64,000 bases of DNA from Aselliscus stoliczkanus (lineage: Eukaryota; Chordata; Mammalia; Chiroptera; Hipposideridae): contig CM066738.1 of NCBI GenBank assembly GCA_033961575.1, positions 71,037,478-71,101,477 on the forward strand, read 5' to 3'. The translations under genes were made by a program, and so were the position numbers. Positions 45,779 to 56,770 of this stretch are shown here, piece by piece. Below the pieces are notes generated by a model, which worked only from the letters and a program-made list of their open reading frames with translations, had not been told where the DNA came from and did not search any database. Within the stretch, counting starts at the first letter, position 1, and each line of letters starts with the position of its first letter.

Positions 45779-46219
45779 GGGCCGGTCGAGTGGCGCATTG
45801 GTTAAGCGCTGGTTTTGGGATGCCGGCGGCCCCGGTTCGGATCCCACATGAGGGCCAGTGACACTGCCCTCTATAGCTAACAACAGCTCCACCTGGAGCT
45901 GGGCTGTGCAAGCCCCGGTGATGGTGTGGGCTGCAGCCCCTGCTGCAGCGGGCTGCCATAGGCTACAGTGAGTGGCCCGCAGCCAGCGTGAGCGGCTGGC
46001 AGCCAAGAGTGAGCTGCCAATAGCCGCGGTGAGCGACATCCAGAGGCCGGCGACCGATCTGCCTTGTCCGGGAAGAGTGCAATGACAATACCAACAGTGA
46101 AGCAACATCCTCCGCAGCTAGACTGAGGAACAAAAGGACAGCAACTTGTCTGTTCCCCTTCCCCGATTCCCCAACGTTGTTCCCCTCTGCCAATTCCCCA
46201 ATAAAATCTTAAAAAAAAA
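45779..46219 (+). mobile_element. Long composite SINE (type B)
   Basis: Type-A head, then AACAGCTCCACCTGGAGCTG, then GGCCGGCGACCGATCTGCC, then CCCGATTCCCCAACG and CCCCAATAAAATC with an A-tail. It is bounded by AAAAATGAATTATG (45765-45778 and 46220-46233). Confidence 0.94.
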
Positions 46220-46236
46220 AAAAATGAATTATGAAG

Positions 46237-46723
46237 CCTCCACTCCATCCATGAAGCAGTCTCCCCAACAAGACATGTGACCATCTGACACGCCACAAAA
46301 CCTTTACAACACCATTATATTCCCTGAACTGTGTCCCATATCCCTGTGGCAATATTGTAGTTGTCTATTTATGCTGTCTAATCCCTTCCCCCTTATCCCC
46401 ACCCTCCTCCCAACTAGCAACCCTTAGTTTTTCCTCTATATCTATGAGTCTGTTTACTTTGATCATTCATTCAGTTTTTCAGATTCCATTGTACGCCTGA
46501 AGCTGATGTTGTATAATATTGTAGACCAACTGTAACTGAATATATGGATGGTCATGGGATGTGGAATATACTGTGGAAGGGAGTCAAAGGAATTGTAATA
46601 GATATGTATGACATGGGGGGGGAGTGGGGTGGCGAACTGGGGGGGGTTGTCACTTTGGGGGATAAAGAGTATAACTATTGCATTGTGTTGTATACCTGAA
46701 ACTAATAAAAAATAAAAATAAAT
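46237..46723 (+). mobile_element. L1 3' end with 5' inversion (twin priming)
   Basis: 46237-46490 is in reverse L1 orientation (collinear with 3460-3715 of the full-length L1). 46491-46723 is in forward orientation, ending CCTGAAACTAATAAAAAATA. The 17-bp TSD AAAAATGAATTATGAAG (46220-46236 and 46724-46740) encloses both halves. Confidence 0.93.
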
Positions 46724-46740
46724 AAAAATGAATTATGAAG

Positions 46741-47390
46741 TTCAAGCTTACTCAAACCCCAAGCACATGAAGTTTCAGTCACTGAAAGCAAGTGTGCTTC
46801 TGTTTAAAAATCTTATTTCAGTTTCTTAAAATTCTTCAGCTATGTGTACGTAATATGTTGTCAACTTACTTTTGCATAATGAATACACTTGAATTCTAAT
46901 AAACAAAACATAAATATAATGTTAGTTTTACATAGCATAAAATATGTGAATAACTTTGAATATTATTTACATATTACCGATTTGTGACATCATCCCCTGC
47001 TGGACCTATCTTCTATGCTGGCTGTGGAAAGCAGGTCAACAATCTGAGGGAGATGCACAGCCTTCCCAGGCCAGACTGGGAAAACATTCCTTAAGTGTGT
47101 TGTCTATCGCCCAGCTCTTTGTCCAGCAGCACTGATACAGCCAGCAGGTCACTTCTGGATCCCAAATTGCTGAGTCTTTCACACTGTTGACAGACCAAGG
47201 CCTAGCATTGCCAGTATGTTCTATGAAACACTGTGTACCAGTTAACTTTCATTTAGCTTGAAAACAACAAAACAAAACCCCAAAAACCCTCAAATAAGCA
47301 AATAGTTATATCAAAAAGACTGTTTAAAAACATTTTCCTTCATCAGCTTGTCCAAGAATGAAATAAGAACAGAGACAGCCAGAAGTCTAT
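46741..47390. other. unique sequence
   Basis: Nothing recognised. Confidence 0.3.
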
Positions 47391-47407
47391 TAAATGTGCC
47401 CCTCTCT

Positions 47408-47881
47408 TGGGCTGGCTGAGTGGCTCAGTTGGTTAAAAGTTGGCTTAGAGTGTGTGCTCTGAGCCACAGGGTCGTTGGTCCTAGCTGAGCTGTTGCTGAG
47501 ATTCCAACAGGTGGCAGGATGGCTCAGCTGGTGTAACAAACAAGATTGCCTGTTCAATGGTGGGCTATGCCCACCTGCACCTAAAGATTGAATTGTGCCC
47601 TTGAGTTGAGCTGCTGCCTGGATGGTTCAGTGGATAGGGGGTGCGCTGTTAACAACAAGGCGGCTGGTTCGACTCCTTCGTGGGATCGTGGCTACGCCTA
47701 CCCACAACTAAGATTGAACATAACACCTTGAGCTTAGATGCCATGAGCTGCCGCCAGGAAGCCAGATGGTGACTGGCGCCCTCCACAACGAAGATTGAAG
47801 AACAACTTGGCTGGTCCTCTCCCCCAATTCCCCAACACTGCTTCCCTCCCACAATTCCCTAATAAAATCTTTTTTTAAAAA
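47408..47881 (+). mobile_element. Long VES/Rhin-type SINE (type D)
   Basis: Three tRNA-like modules (GGGCTGGCTGAGTGGCTCAG; GGCAGGATGGCTCAGCTGGT; GGATGGTTCAGTGGATAGG), then CCCCAATTCCCCAACACTGC and a CTAATAAAATC tail. TSD AAATGTGCCCCTCT on both sides. Confidence 0.92.
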
Positions 47882-47959
47882 AAATGTGCCCCTCTATTGA
47901 GCCTAGCATAATTTTTTCAGTGTTCCAGAATTCTCAGTCCTCAAAAAAGAGCACTTGTA

Positions 47960-49220
47960 ACAAGGTAGACTGTTTTCACTCATACCACTTCTGATGCCAA
48001 GTGAGAGTTTTTCCCTTCACACCAACTAATACTCCAAGTCTCCAGATTCCAACTGGGTGTCCTAAAATTGGATTCAATTATTTTTTTTTTTTTTTTTTTT
48101 TTAGATTTTTTATTGGGGAATTGGTGGAGGGGAACAGCGTTGGGGAATCGGGGAAGGGGAACAGACAAGTTGCTGTCTTTTTGTTCTTTAGTTTAGTTGC
48201 GGAGGATGTTGCTTCACTGTTGGTATCGTCATTGCGCTCTTCCCGGATGAGGCAGATCTGTCGCTGGCCTCTTGATGTCGCTCACCGCGGCTATTGGCAG
48301 CTCACGCTTGACTGCCAGCCGCTCACGCTGGCTGCGGGCCACTCACTGTAGCCTATGGCAGCCCACTGCAGCAGGGGCTGCAGCCCACACCATCACCGGG
48401 GCTCGCACAGCCCAGCTCCAGGTGGAGCTGTTGTTAGCTGTAGAGGGCAGGGTCACTGGCCCTCATGTGGGATCCGAACCGGGGCCGATGGCATCCCAAA
48501 ACCAGCGCTTCAGCAATGCGCCACTCGGCCGGCCCTTGGATTCAATTCTGACACCAACTATCCAGAGTTAATGCAGACCCCACAGGTAAAGGGCTCCATA
48601 CCACAAGACTGCCCCACTTTAGATGCCAGCCGCAAGTCCCAGGTTGTCACTGGTACTTCCGACCAATTGGCTAAAAATTCAGTAGTTCTTACAACCCCCT
48701 CCTCAGGTTCCTTAACTCACTAGAACAATTCATAGAACTCGGGAAAGCATTTTACTTACTATTTCCAGTTTATTGTAAAGGATTCAACTCAGGAAAAAGC
48801 TGAATGGAAGAAATGCATAGGGCAAGGTGTGAAGGAGGGGCTGTGGAGCTTCCATGCCCTTTCTGGGCGCACCAACCTCCCAGCACCATGAGTTCAGCAA
48901 CCCAGCAGCTCTTCAAAACCCATCATTTAGGGGGTTTTAAGAAGTGTTCATTACATAGACACGATTGGTTAAGTCATTGGCCATTAAATCAATCCCCAGC
49001 CCCTCCCGATCCAACACTCTAGTAATGGCTTGGTCATTCTGGACACCAACTTCCCTCCGGAAGCTGTTTGGAGGCCTGCCAGGAGTCATCTAATTAGAAC
49101 AAAAGAGGCTCCCATCATCCAGGAAATTCCAAGGGGTTTAGGAGCTCTACATCAGGAACTGGTGACAAAGCCCAAATATATATTTCTTAGTGCAACCGCA
49201 CAAGGTTTGTTACTTTTATT
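47960..49220 (-). repeat. ERVL-like LTR relic, minus, with SINE
   Basis: Reversed AATAAA in CCAGTTTATTGTAAAGG (~48765), and ACAAAGCCCAAATATATATTTCTTA near the start of the element. The style suits an old LTR but the family is uncertain and edges are approximate. The SINE at 48080-48535 sits within it. Confidence 0.45.
48080..48535 (-). mobile_element. Long composite SINE (type B), minus
   Basis: T-run, TATTGGGGAATTGGTGGAGG through CAGGTGGAGCTGTTGTTAGC to CCACTCGGCCGGCCC. Perfect TSD TTGGATTCAATT (48068-48079 and 48536-48547). Confidence 0.94.
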
Positions 49221-50175
49221 GATTCAGTATAGGGGGACAAAACCCATAATTCCATTCTTTTTGTTTCAATCCCCCTAATCCCACCTGAGCAGTTTGCTGG
49301 CAGGTGATAGCCTTCACAGCCACTAAAAATGGATTTGTTTTGGATTAGTATTGCTTTCTAAGGAGCTTCTTCAGTTTAACTTTCCATTCTGGCTCTTGTA
49401 AGCCAGTTGTCTGTTGATTGGTCACTATGCTAAAAGCAGATCAAAGATGAGGACTAAAAATGAGTTAGGAGGTCAGGCTTATTCACATGGAGTTTCACTC
49501 CTTTAGAGCTGCCCTTGGTCCACAGATCAAGACTGCTTTCTCACTATAGCTGTTCTTACCATTGGTCACCAGCTTGCCAGAAAGTCAAGCTAGAAAACTG
49601 CAATGGACTTTTGACCATGAGAAAGTGGAGTTCTGAGTCTGATGGGCCAAGCAAAATTGGGGAGACCTATTTAAGATGGAGGAAAGGAGATGCCCCTACT
49701 GTTGAATTGTTTCTACAGAAATCCTGATGTCTCCTCCTTCCTGCTCTTCCCCTCCCTACCTCTGCACTCACCAAAATGTCTCATAGATTCTCACCTAAAA
49801 GTTTCTGAATTTTATGTAACAGTAACTTCTAGAAACTATGGTCATACATTTACATATACATTTTTGGAATACCTTTTTCTCAGTGTCTTTGAAATACACT
49901 CAACAACCAGAGAAACTGATCCTTCTAGGTTTATAACACAATCTGAATTCTAAGCTTAGGTTATTGGTCCCCACCTGAAGTGTCAGTGAGAACTGGCGGG
50001 AGGAACCAGAAGATAAAGACCCCAGAATAGATGTGGACTTTGAACCTTAGCAGGCCTGGGAAATATTCCAAGAGCAGATGTCACAGTCCTTCCTCCTCAA
50101 GACTTCCAAATTCAAAACAGTAAAACAGCACCATGAAAATAAAGGAACTATGCAGCCTGGGCCGAGGTCTCACAC
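49221..50175. other. unique sequence
   Basis: Nothing recognised. Confidence 0.3.
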
Positions 50176-50176
50176 A

Positions 50177-50190
50177 ACTCCAGAGGGCAC
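50177..50190 (+). promoter_or_regulatory. CTCF-like motif
   Basis: ACTCCAGAGGGCAC matches 12 of 14 positions of the CTCF core. A weaker reverse match (ACACTAGGGGGGGC) lies ~25 bp further on, at 50216-50229. Confidence 0.3.
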
Positions 50191-50258
50191 CATTCACAGG
50201 AAAACAGTGTGAATGCCCCCCCTAGTGTTGTGCAGATACAGGCCTCTAAGAACAAGCA

Positions 50259-50292
50259 TGCTTTTTACTACAATGTGCTTTTTACTACAATG
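50259..50292. repeat. 17-bp perfect tandem duplication
   Basis: TGCTTTTTACTACAATG occurs twice head to tail. Confidence 0.95.
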
Positions 50293-50517
50293 TGCTGATG
50301 ATTCTCCAGAGACACACACCACAGGGAGCTCCCTGGAGCTTCCTGGGAGAAGGGCTGTTTCCTGTCCTGGGCAAGAAAGCAGATCCAACGCCCATAAACT
50401 GGAGAGGATTGTGGCTGTGGGCAAATATGACTTAATTCTGTTTCTTGTTCACCCAGAGCCCTCTCTGAGGCCCTCCCTTGTTTGGAAAGAGCCCAAGCTT
50501 TGGAATGAGGAAGTTTA

Positions 50518-50692
50518 TTTTTATTTTTTTTATTTTTATTTTTTATTTTTATTTTTTAGCTGAGCCATCCTGCTACCTGTTGGCAGCTCAGTGGCTGCTC
50601 AGCTCGGGCTGGGCATCGAACTGCTGTTGCTCAGAGCTCTGCTCGTACTCTTGAGCGAGCTCTTAACCAACTGAGCCACTCGGCTGGCCCTA
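50518..50692 (-). mobile_element. tRNA-derived SINE (type C), minus
   Basis: (ATTTTT)n tail, AGCTGAGCCATCCTGCTACC to GAGCCACTCGGCTGGCCC. Perfect TSD GGAATGAGGAAGTTTA (50502-50517 and 50693-50708). It interrupts a MIR-like repeat that continues at 50709-50800. Confidence 0.93.
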
Positions 50693-50708
50693 GGAATGAG
50701 GAAGTTTA

Positions 50709-50805
50709 AAGACTGCTTCTGTCACTTTAAGGGCTGTGTGGCTTTGAGTAAATTATTTACCCTTTCTAAATCTTGGGTCTCTCAAATGTCAAGTGAGTGA
50801 CCTGT
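50709..50805 (+). repeat. MIR fragment
   Basis: gggctgtgtggctttgagta, then aattatttaccctttctaaa. Confidence 0.65.
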
Positions 50806-52728
50806 GTTCAATACTCAAAGTTATCACACCCAGTAAGGAGAATTCTGTCTTTCCTCATAGATTTTAAACTTTGTTGCGTGGGCTAAGTAAGGACAATGAG
50901 AAGGGCCAAGGTAGGCTGATTTAATTTACATGGGAAAGAACAGAGAGTTGCTATGGGAAAAAGGATAAATCCTTTGGAAAAAAGGAGAAAAGGGAGATAG
51001 AAGAGCCAGAGTAAGCCAGGCTCGGGGGAAATTTGAGAGACTGTGGAGGAACAGAGGAGAGAAATTCATGAGACAGCTGTAGGACATGTGAGCTATATTT
51101 AGAGAGAGAGAGAGTTGGGGGACTTTGTGTGGTTATTGTCCTTTAGCATTTTTAGAGATAATTCAGTTAAATAAGAAATAGTTCTATCAAATAAGTTGTT
51201 GAAAACCATTTCCTTCATCAGCTTGCCCAAGAGTGAAATAACGGAAACACCCAGAAGCCTAGTAAATAAACATCCTTTCCTTGGTTCCATTCTTACCCCC
51301 AGCTATAAACTCCAGCAACTCAAGTACTCTAAGACACCGCCCTAGCTGGGCCCCTGGCAGGCGAGGCTGCTGGCACAGGGAGGACACCAATCAGATGTGT
51401 CATTGAATTTATTGTTTTCTGTGGCACTTCCAGGTTTGAAGCCTGAAGAAGGTTGAGAGAATTATAGTTTCTTTGACTTCATCGTAGTGTGTCATGGGTC
51501 CCATGAGGTGTGATGGAGCTGATCACTCTCCGGAAACGTCTAAGATGAGCCATAAACTTTGTAGAAGCATCTGTACAGAGCTCATTTATGTCATTCAAAG
51601 TTTCCTGAATCCAAAAGAAACCTCATAAAAAATCAGCAAAACCACTCTTGCATTTTAAGACACTTCCTAATCTTTTGATAGTAGCAAAAATAAAAAAAAT
51701 AAAATGAAAAAAAAACAACCTGGGAGTTAAAAGAAATGTTTTCGTTTATACTTATTGGCAGGTGGTATTCTGCCTTGTAAACTGATGGGTTTTAATATTT
51801 GATGCAAACATCTGAACACACATTTTTACAACTTCTTCCTCTTTGCTGTCCTATAATTGTCACTTGTTTTAGTGGTCCCCAAAGAAATGGGGTAGTTTTA
51901 TGTAGGGATTATATTTGGAAAGAGTCTGAGGAATTCATGATGGCTGAACCTTTGGTTTACTTTATTTTTTCATTTTATAGACTATTCCCATCAGATTTCT
52001 TTGTGTGGTTTTTGTGAATTCTCATAAAGCTGAGACCTAAATAAGGGAGAAAATAAGTTAACTTTGTTTCCCTCTTATGATCCAACTTCTCACACCCATG
52101 CCATTTTTACTTTGCTGCAGAATGTTGTAATTCACTTAACTTCCACCCCCACATGCAGTGCACAGGACCTATTATATCATCCTTTTATTTCTGTTAGGAG
52201 GAAATACAGCAAATCAGTTGGAGCATTTGCCTATGAAACTAAAATGCTCCTGATGGGGTTGGAATGGAATTTAGATTAATGAAGCCCTCCACTGACAGAC
52301 CTTTCCACATGATGAACACAGGATAGGTGATCTGTCATATGTCATATATTCACTGGTTCCATGGCACACAAAGCACCTATTCCCAAGTCCTCAAGATTTC
52401 CTGCAGGACGAGCTGCAAGTACAACCACTAGAATTCCTCCCAGCCCCACTCTAGCCTCAGGAGAGAATAAGCTGCTGTAAGTGTGTGCCCATGGGGCCTA
52501 GAGATGTTTTCAAAGGAAACAGCCAGAATTTGCATTCCTATGTATATTTTAGGGACAACTTTCACACAACTTAAAAGAAATAATGGTATTTTTTTTCCTG
52601 AATAGAAAAGAATGTTAGTGTAGAAAGTTTAAAAATATAAAAAGGAAATAAGAGAAAGAAAAATCACAGAATCCTAAAATTTTTGGTGTAAATCTTTCTA
52701 GTCTTCTATAAACGTTTATGTTTATTGA

Positions 52729-52730
<2 letters not shown>
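50806..52730. other. unique sequence
   Basis: About 1.9 kb without a recognisable element or gene. There is an (AG)n patch at ~51101-51113. Confidence 0.35.

Positions 52731-52768
<38 letters not shown>
52731..52768. repeat. (AC)19 microsatellite flanking MITE
   Basis: Pure AC run ending directly at the left inverted repeat of the MITE. Confidence 0.97.
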
Positions 52769-52770
<2 letters not shown>

Positions 52771-52965
52771 TGCCAAAAAATGTATACACATTTTAAGAAA
52801 TGAAAAAATTGTACTAAAATTATGCTGATGGTAATGACTTTGAGCATCTCTTGTAATTGCAGAGGTCAAACCTGTCTTGTATTCATCTTTTATTATCGGT
52901 ATATATGATTACAATTTTTATACAATTTTTTCTTTCTTAAAATGTGTATACATTTTTTTGGCACC
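52769..52965. mobile_element. Mariner-type MITE (197 bp)
   Basis: Terminal inverted repeats of about 45 bp. The left arm is GGTGCCAAAAAATGTATACA, then CATTTTAAGAAATGAAAAAA, then TTGTA. The right arm (52921-52965) is its near-perfect reverse complement. The ~110-bp centre (GAGCATCTCTTGTAATTGCA) has no coding capacity. The TGTATACA-containing ends resemble Tc1/mariner MITEs. Confidence 0.85.

Positions 52966-52968
<3 letters not shown>

Positions 52969-53004
<36 letters not shown>
52969..53004. repeat. (TG)18 microsatellite flanking MITE
   Basis: Pure TG run, the mirror image of the AC run on the other side. Confidence 0.97.
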
Positions 53005-53006
<2 letters not shown>

Positions 53007-53199
53007 TGTTTATATATGATATATATGGGATATATCATACACATACACACATCATATATATGATGAAAAATTCAATGACAGTACATTGGCTTGATAAACT
53101 CATTTTTTAAAAAAATTAACTATTATATAACAAAAATATGTTCCCACTTTATTAAATATTATTTCCTATCAGCATTTGAAATGTTGCATTAACTGTAGT

Positions 53200-53935
53200 G
53201 CTATGATTTATTTAACTAAGACCCAATTGCTGGACATTGACCCACTGTTTTGGTATTAAAACCAGTACTTCATGGGGTATCTTTGTGTACAGATCTTGGC
53301 AAACCTCAGCAATACATTCTTTGGCATAAATTTGGGGATGTTGAAATTCTGGGTCAGAGAGCATGCCCATTTTAAAGGTTTTGAGATGCAACTTTAAACA
53401 GCAATTTTTGTGTCCCTAGTCTTGCCAGCGTTGCGTGTTCACAAAAATACTTTGCAAATCTGATAAAAGAAAAATGTTATCTTAGTGTGGTTTTCTTAAG
53501 AATTTCTGTAATTGCTGATGAGGCTGAAGGTTTTCTAATTTGTTCATTAACCATTTATATTTTTCTTTTTGTTTTGACTATATCTTTTCCCTAATTAAAA
53601 ACAATTTTTTTTGTCAAATATTAAGGACAGTGACCCTGGGGCAGCCGGGTGGCTCAGTTGGTTAGAGCGCATGCTCTGAACAAAAAAGTTGCGGGTTCGA
53701 TTCCTACATGGGCCAGTGAGCATGTGCAACTAGCATGCCGATTCCCACATGGGTGAACGCCCTCTGCAACTAGGTTGAAGACAACTACTTGACTTGTAGC
53801 TAATGGGTCTGGAAAAACACATTGTTCCCCAATAAAGTTTTTTTTAAAAAAAGGATAGTAACCCTTCCTTAATATACTGGCAAATTTTTCCTCACTTGTT
53901 ATTTGCCTTAATTGTATTTATGATTTGTTCTGATG
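53200..53935 (-). repeat. Old L1 ORF2 fragment, minus, with SINE
   Basis: ttctgggtcagagagcatgc, then tgatgaggctgaaggttttc, then gttcattaaccatttatatt is reversed ancient L1. It is interrupted by the SINE at 53637-53850. Confidence 0.7.
53637..53850 (+). mobile_element. VES/Rhin-type SINE (type D, short)
   Basis: GGGGCAGCCGGGTGGCTCAG through GCGGGTTCGATTCCTACATG to CCCCAATAAAG. TSD AAGGACAGTGACCCT / AAGGATAGTAACCCT. Confidence 0.92.
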
Positions 53936-53981
53936 TACAGAAGTGTTTCATGTTTATGCAGGTGAAAAAAATCAATCTTCT

Positions 53982-54084
53982 GGGCCGGCCAAGTGGCGCG
54001 GTGGTTGAGCACTGGCTTGGGAAGCCTAGCGTCCCCAGTTCGGATCCCACAATATGGGGGCCAGTGACACTGCCCTCAAAAAAA
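53982..54084 (+). mobile_element. Short tRNA-derived SINE (type A)
   Basis: GGGCCGGCCAAGTGGCGCGG to CACTGCCCTC. TSD AAAAAAATCAATCTTCT on both sides. Confidence 0.93.
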
Positions 54085-54319
54085 AAAAAAATCAATCTTC
54101 TTTTTTAAATTTTCTGAACTTGGCTTCATAGGCGTAGAAAAGCTTTCTCTAAGTTTCACAAACTTTTGTCAATAAATCATAGTCATGCACTGCTTTGTAA
54201 TAGCTCTTCTATAGTTGTGCAAGGTGTAAATAATAACTAAAGGCCAGGGTCAGCTTTTAAACTTACTTCTCCTTTAAGTGTCCTGTGTTTAGTAAATTGC
54301 AATCCATTTATTAAAAACA

Positions 54320-54720
54320 TGTTTTAATTGAGCACCTACTATGTTCCAAGATTATTAAATATAGATGAAATGACACTGGTACACACTGCTTCTTTGTGAA
54401 TCCCACCAGCATGTATTGGATAATTAATTAACATGTATGGACGGTACAGAGACCAGGGTGAAAAAGGAAGAGTGACAAATAACAAAGAATCCCTGTTCTT
54501 TGAGAAATTTATAGTTCAATCCATTCCGGAGGCATTAAAGAGAGTTAAGATTTAAATGAAACAGGTGAATATTGTAATACAAGGGGAAAAGTTTACATCT
54601 GTGAGAGGGATAAAAACTCGCAGTGCTCACACGGTGGGGATCAGAGAATGTCTGTGGAGAAAATGGCACCTGAAATGAGTCTTACAGGTGGTAATGAAAG
54701 AGAGAGCATTCTGTTCGTCC
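54320..54720. repeat. L2 fragment
   Basis: ttgagcacctactatgttcc, then cagagaccagggtgaaaaag, then tgaaatgagtcttacaggtg follow the usual L2 3' end order. Confidence 0.6.
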
Positions 54721-56100
54721 TGCTCTCAAAGAGAAGAGGAAGCAGGCACAGTTGACCTATTTTCTCCCTATGGTACTATAAAAAAAGATGCCGAATATGC
54801 TTGTAATCAATCCACAATTCCCAAAGAAGGGGCTCAGTGGGGGGCTTAGGGAAAACAGTTAGCATTTCTTTATGATATCTTTTGCATTTACATTTTGCTT
54901 GTGGTATTTTTTTGTGTACGATTTTCTTTTGTAGGTAGTTAAATCTTTTTGGATGGTGTAGCAGATTGTATCCCATCTCCTATGCTCTTTTTAAAATGTG
55001 ACATTAACAGGCTTCATTGAGAGGTAGAGTCTATGATCCCTGCCCTTGAACCTAGGTGGAACTTCGTAACTGCCCTAACCAAAAAAATGTGACAGAAGTG
55101 CTATTGCATGACATCCAAGGCTAAATCCTAAAAGTCCTGCTAGCTGACTCTCTCTTTTTAGAGATATTTGCTCTCTGAACCCAGCCGTCGTATTGTGAGG
55201 AAGCCCAGGCCACATGGAGGGGCTGGATGTGAGTGTTCTCATCAATAGCTCTAGCCAGATTCTTGGCCAACAGTCAGACAGGTGAACAAGGAGGAGTTGA
55301 GGCTCATTATGTATGTTGAGACTCATTACTGATGATGTCTAGATTTTTAATCTGAGCAATTGGGTATTGGGTAAATGATGATGTCATTTATTCAGATGAA
55401 GAGACCTGAGGGAAGGGCAGCTTTGCAGAGCAGGATAGGTCAATAATTTGATCTGGGGCATGTTCTATGAAAAGCCTGTTAGACATCAACAGGCTAGAGC
55501 TTGAGAGAGGTGTAAGCCAGGCATATAAACTTGGGGTCATTGGCATATAGGTGGTGTTTCAGGTACTATTGTTATATAAAAAAATGACCCCAAAACTTAG
55601 CTTAAAACAGCTATTTCATTTGCCCATCAGTCTGTGAGTTTGGAATTCAGGGCAGGGCACAGCAGGAATGATTAGTCTGTACTCTACAATTTGTGGGGCC
55701 TCAGCTTGGAAGACTCAAGGGCTGGAGACAACATGATAGCTGGGGCTAGAATCATCTGGAAGCATCTGTATTTACAAATCTGGCAGTTGAGACTGGCTAG
55801 TCACTGGGATCTCAAAGAAGTTGTCAACTGCAATACTTACAGTGGCATCTTCATGTGACTTGGGATTCCTTACAGCACGGCAGCCTTGGAGTCGCTGGAC
55901 TACTTACATGGCAGCTCAGAGCTCCAGAAGTGTGCCAGTGAACAAGGCTGAAGCTGCATCATCTTTCTTAACTTAGACTTGGAAGTCATGCAGCATCATT
56001 CACCTCATTCTATGGTCTACAAGACATTGACAGCCTGCCTCGATTCAAGGCTGTAAAGGGGAGGGTGATGGACATAGGTCCCCTTCTCTCGATGGAAGGA
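54721..56100. other. unique sequence plus unnamed old repeats
   Basis: Blocks at 54950-55330 and 55560-56060 (accccaaaacttagcttaaa, then cacatggcagctcagagctc-like) look like ancient LTR or DNA-element relics, but I cannot name them. No gene is supported. Confidence 0.35.
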
Positions 56101-56725
56101 GTGTGACGATCACACTGTAGAAGAGCATGTAGGATGGAGACGTTGTTGTGGCCAACTCTGGAAAATATAATCTGCTATAGATGGTAATTATTTAGAGCCT
56201 TGTAATTGGATGAGATCACTTGGGAAGCGAGTGTAGACAGAGAAGAGGTCATGGACTGAGCCCTTGGCATTCAACATTTAGAAATTGGCGGGGGGAACAG
56301 GGAGTGGGCAGAAGGAAGCATGGAGCAAATGCCAGCTCTTGCAGTGGCTGCCACTTCTTGCTATCATTCCTTAGGGAGTGGGTCAGGACAGGACAATTTC
56401 ATCAGCATCAGCTACAAGTTGAGGCCAGAACCAGCCCTCCCCAAGTGGGCACTTCCTGGGTAATCAGCTGGGCACAACTCCTCGGGCCCACTATGATGAT
56501 CAGATAATCAGTACCCCTTGGTTCTGCAGGTGCTCAATCTTCCATAACACAAGGAAGGGTAAGGAAGGGGTGAACACAGACCCCCTCCTGAGGGGTTCCT
56601 GTGGGGCAAGGGTTGCCCCAGTCCAGTCAAATCCATGCTTTTAGAAAATCATTTTGCCTCTTCTTTAAGAGCTAAATAATTCTTCAATTTACTCAACTCA
56701 AAAAAAAAGAAAAGAATGGAAAAAA
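56101..56725. other. unique sequence
   Basis: Nothing recognised. Confidence 0.3.
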
Positions 56726-56770
56726 GGAAGGAAGGAAGGAAGGAAGGAAGGAAGGAAGGAAGGAAGGAAA
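56726..56770. repeat. (GGAA)n microsatellite
   Basis: About 11 GGAA/GAAG units within an A-rich stretch. Confidence 0.95.

Noticed and set aside
45734..46296. 124- and 139-codon frames as proteins
   Set aside because: They are translations of the type-B SINE body. The same peptides recur at 11518, 48080 and 61201.
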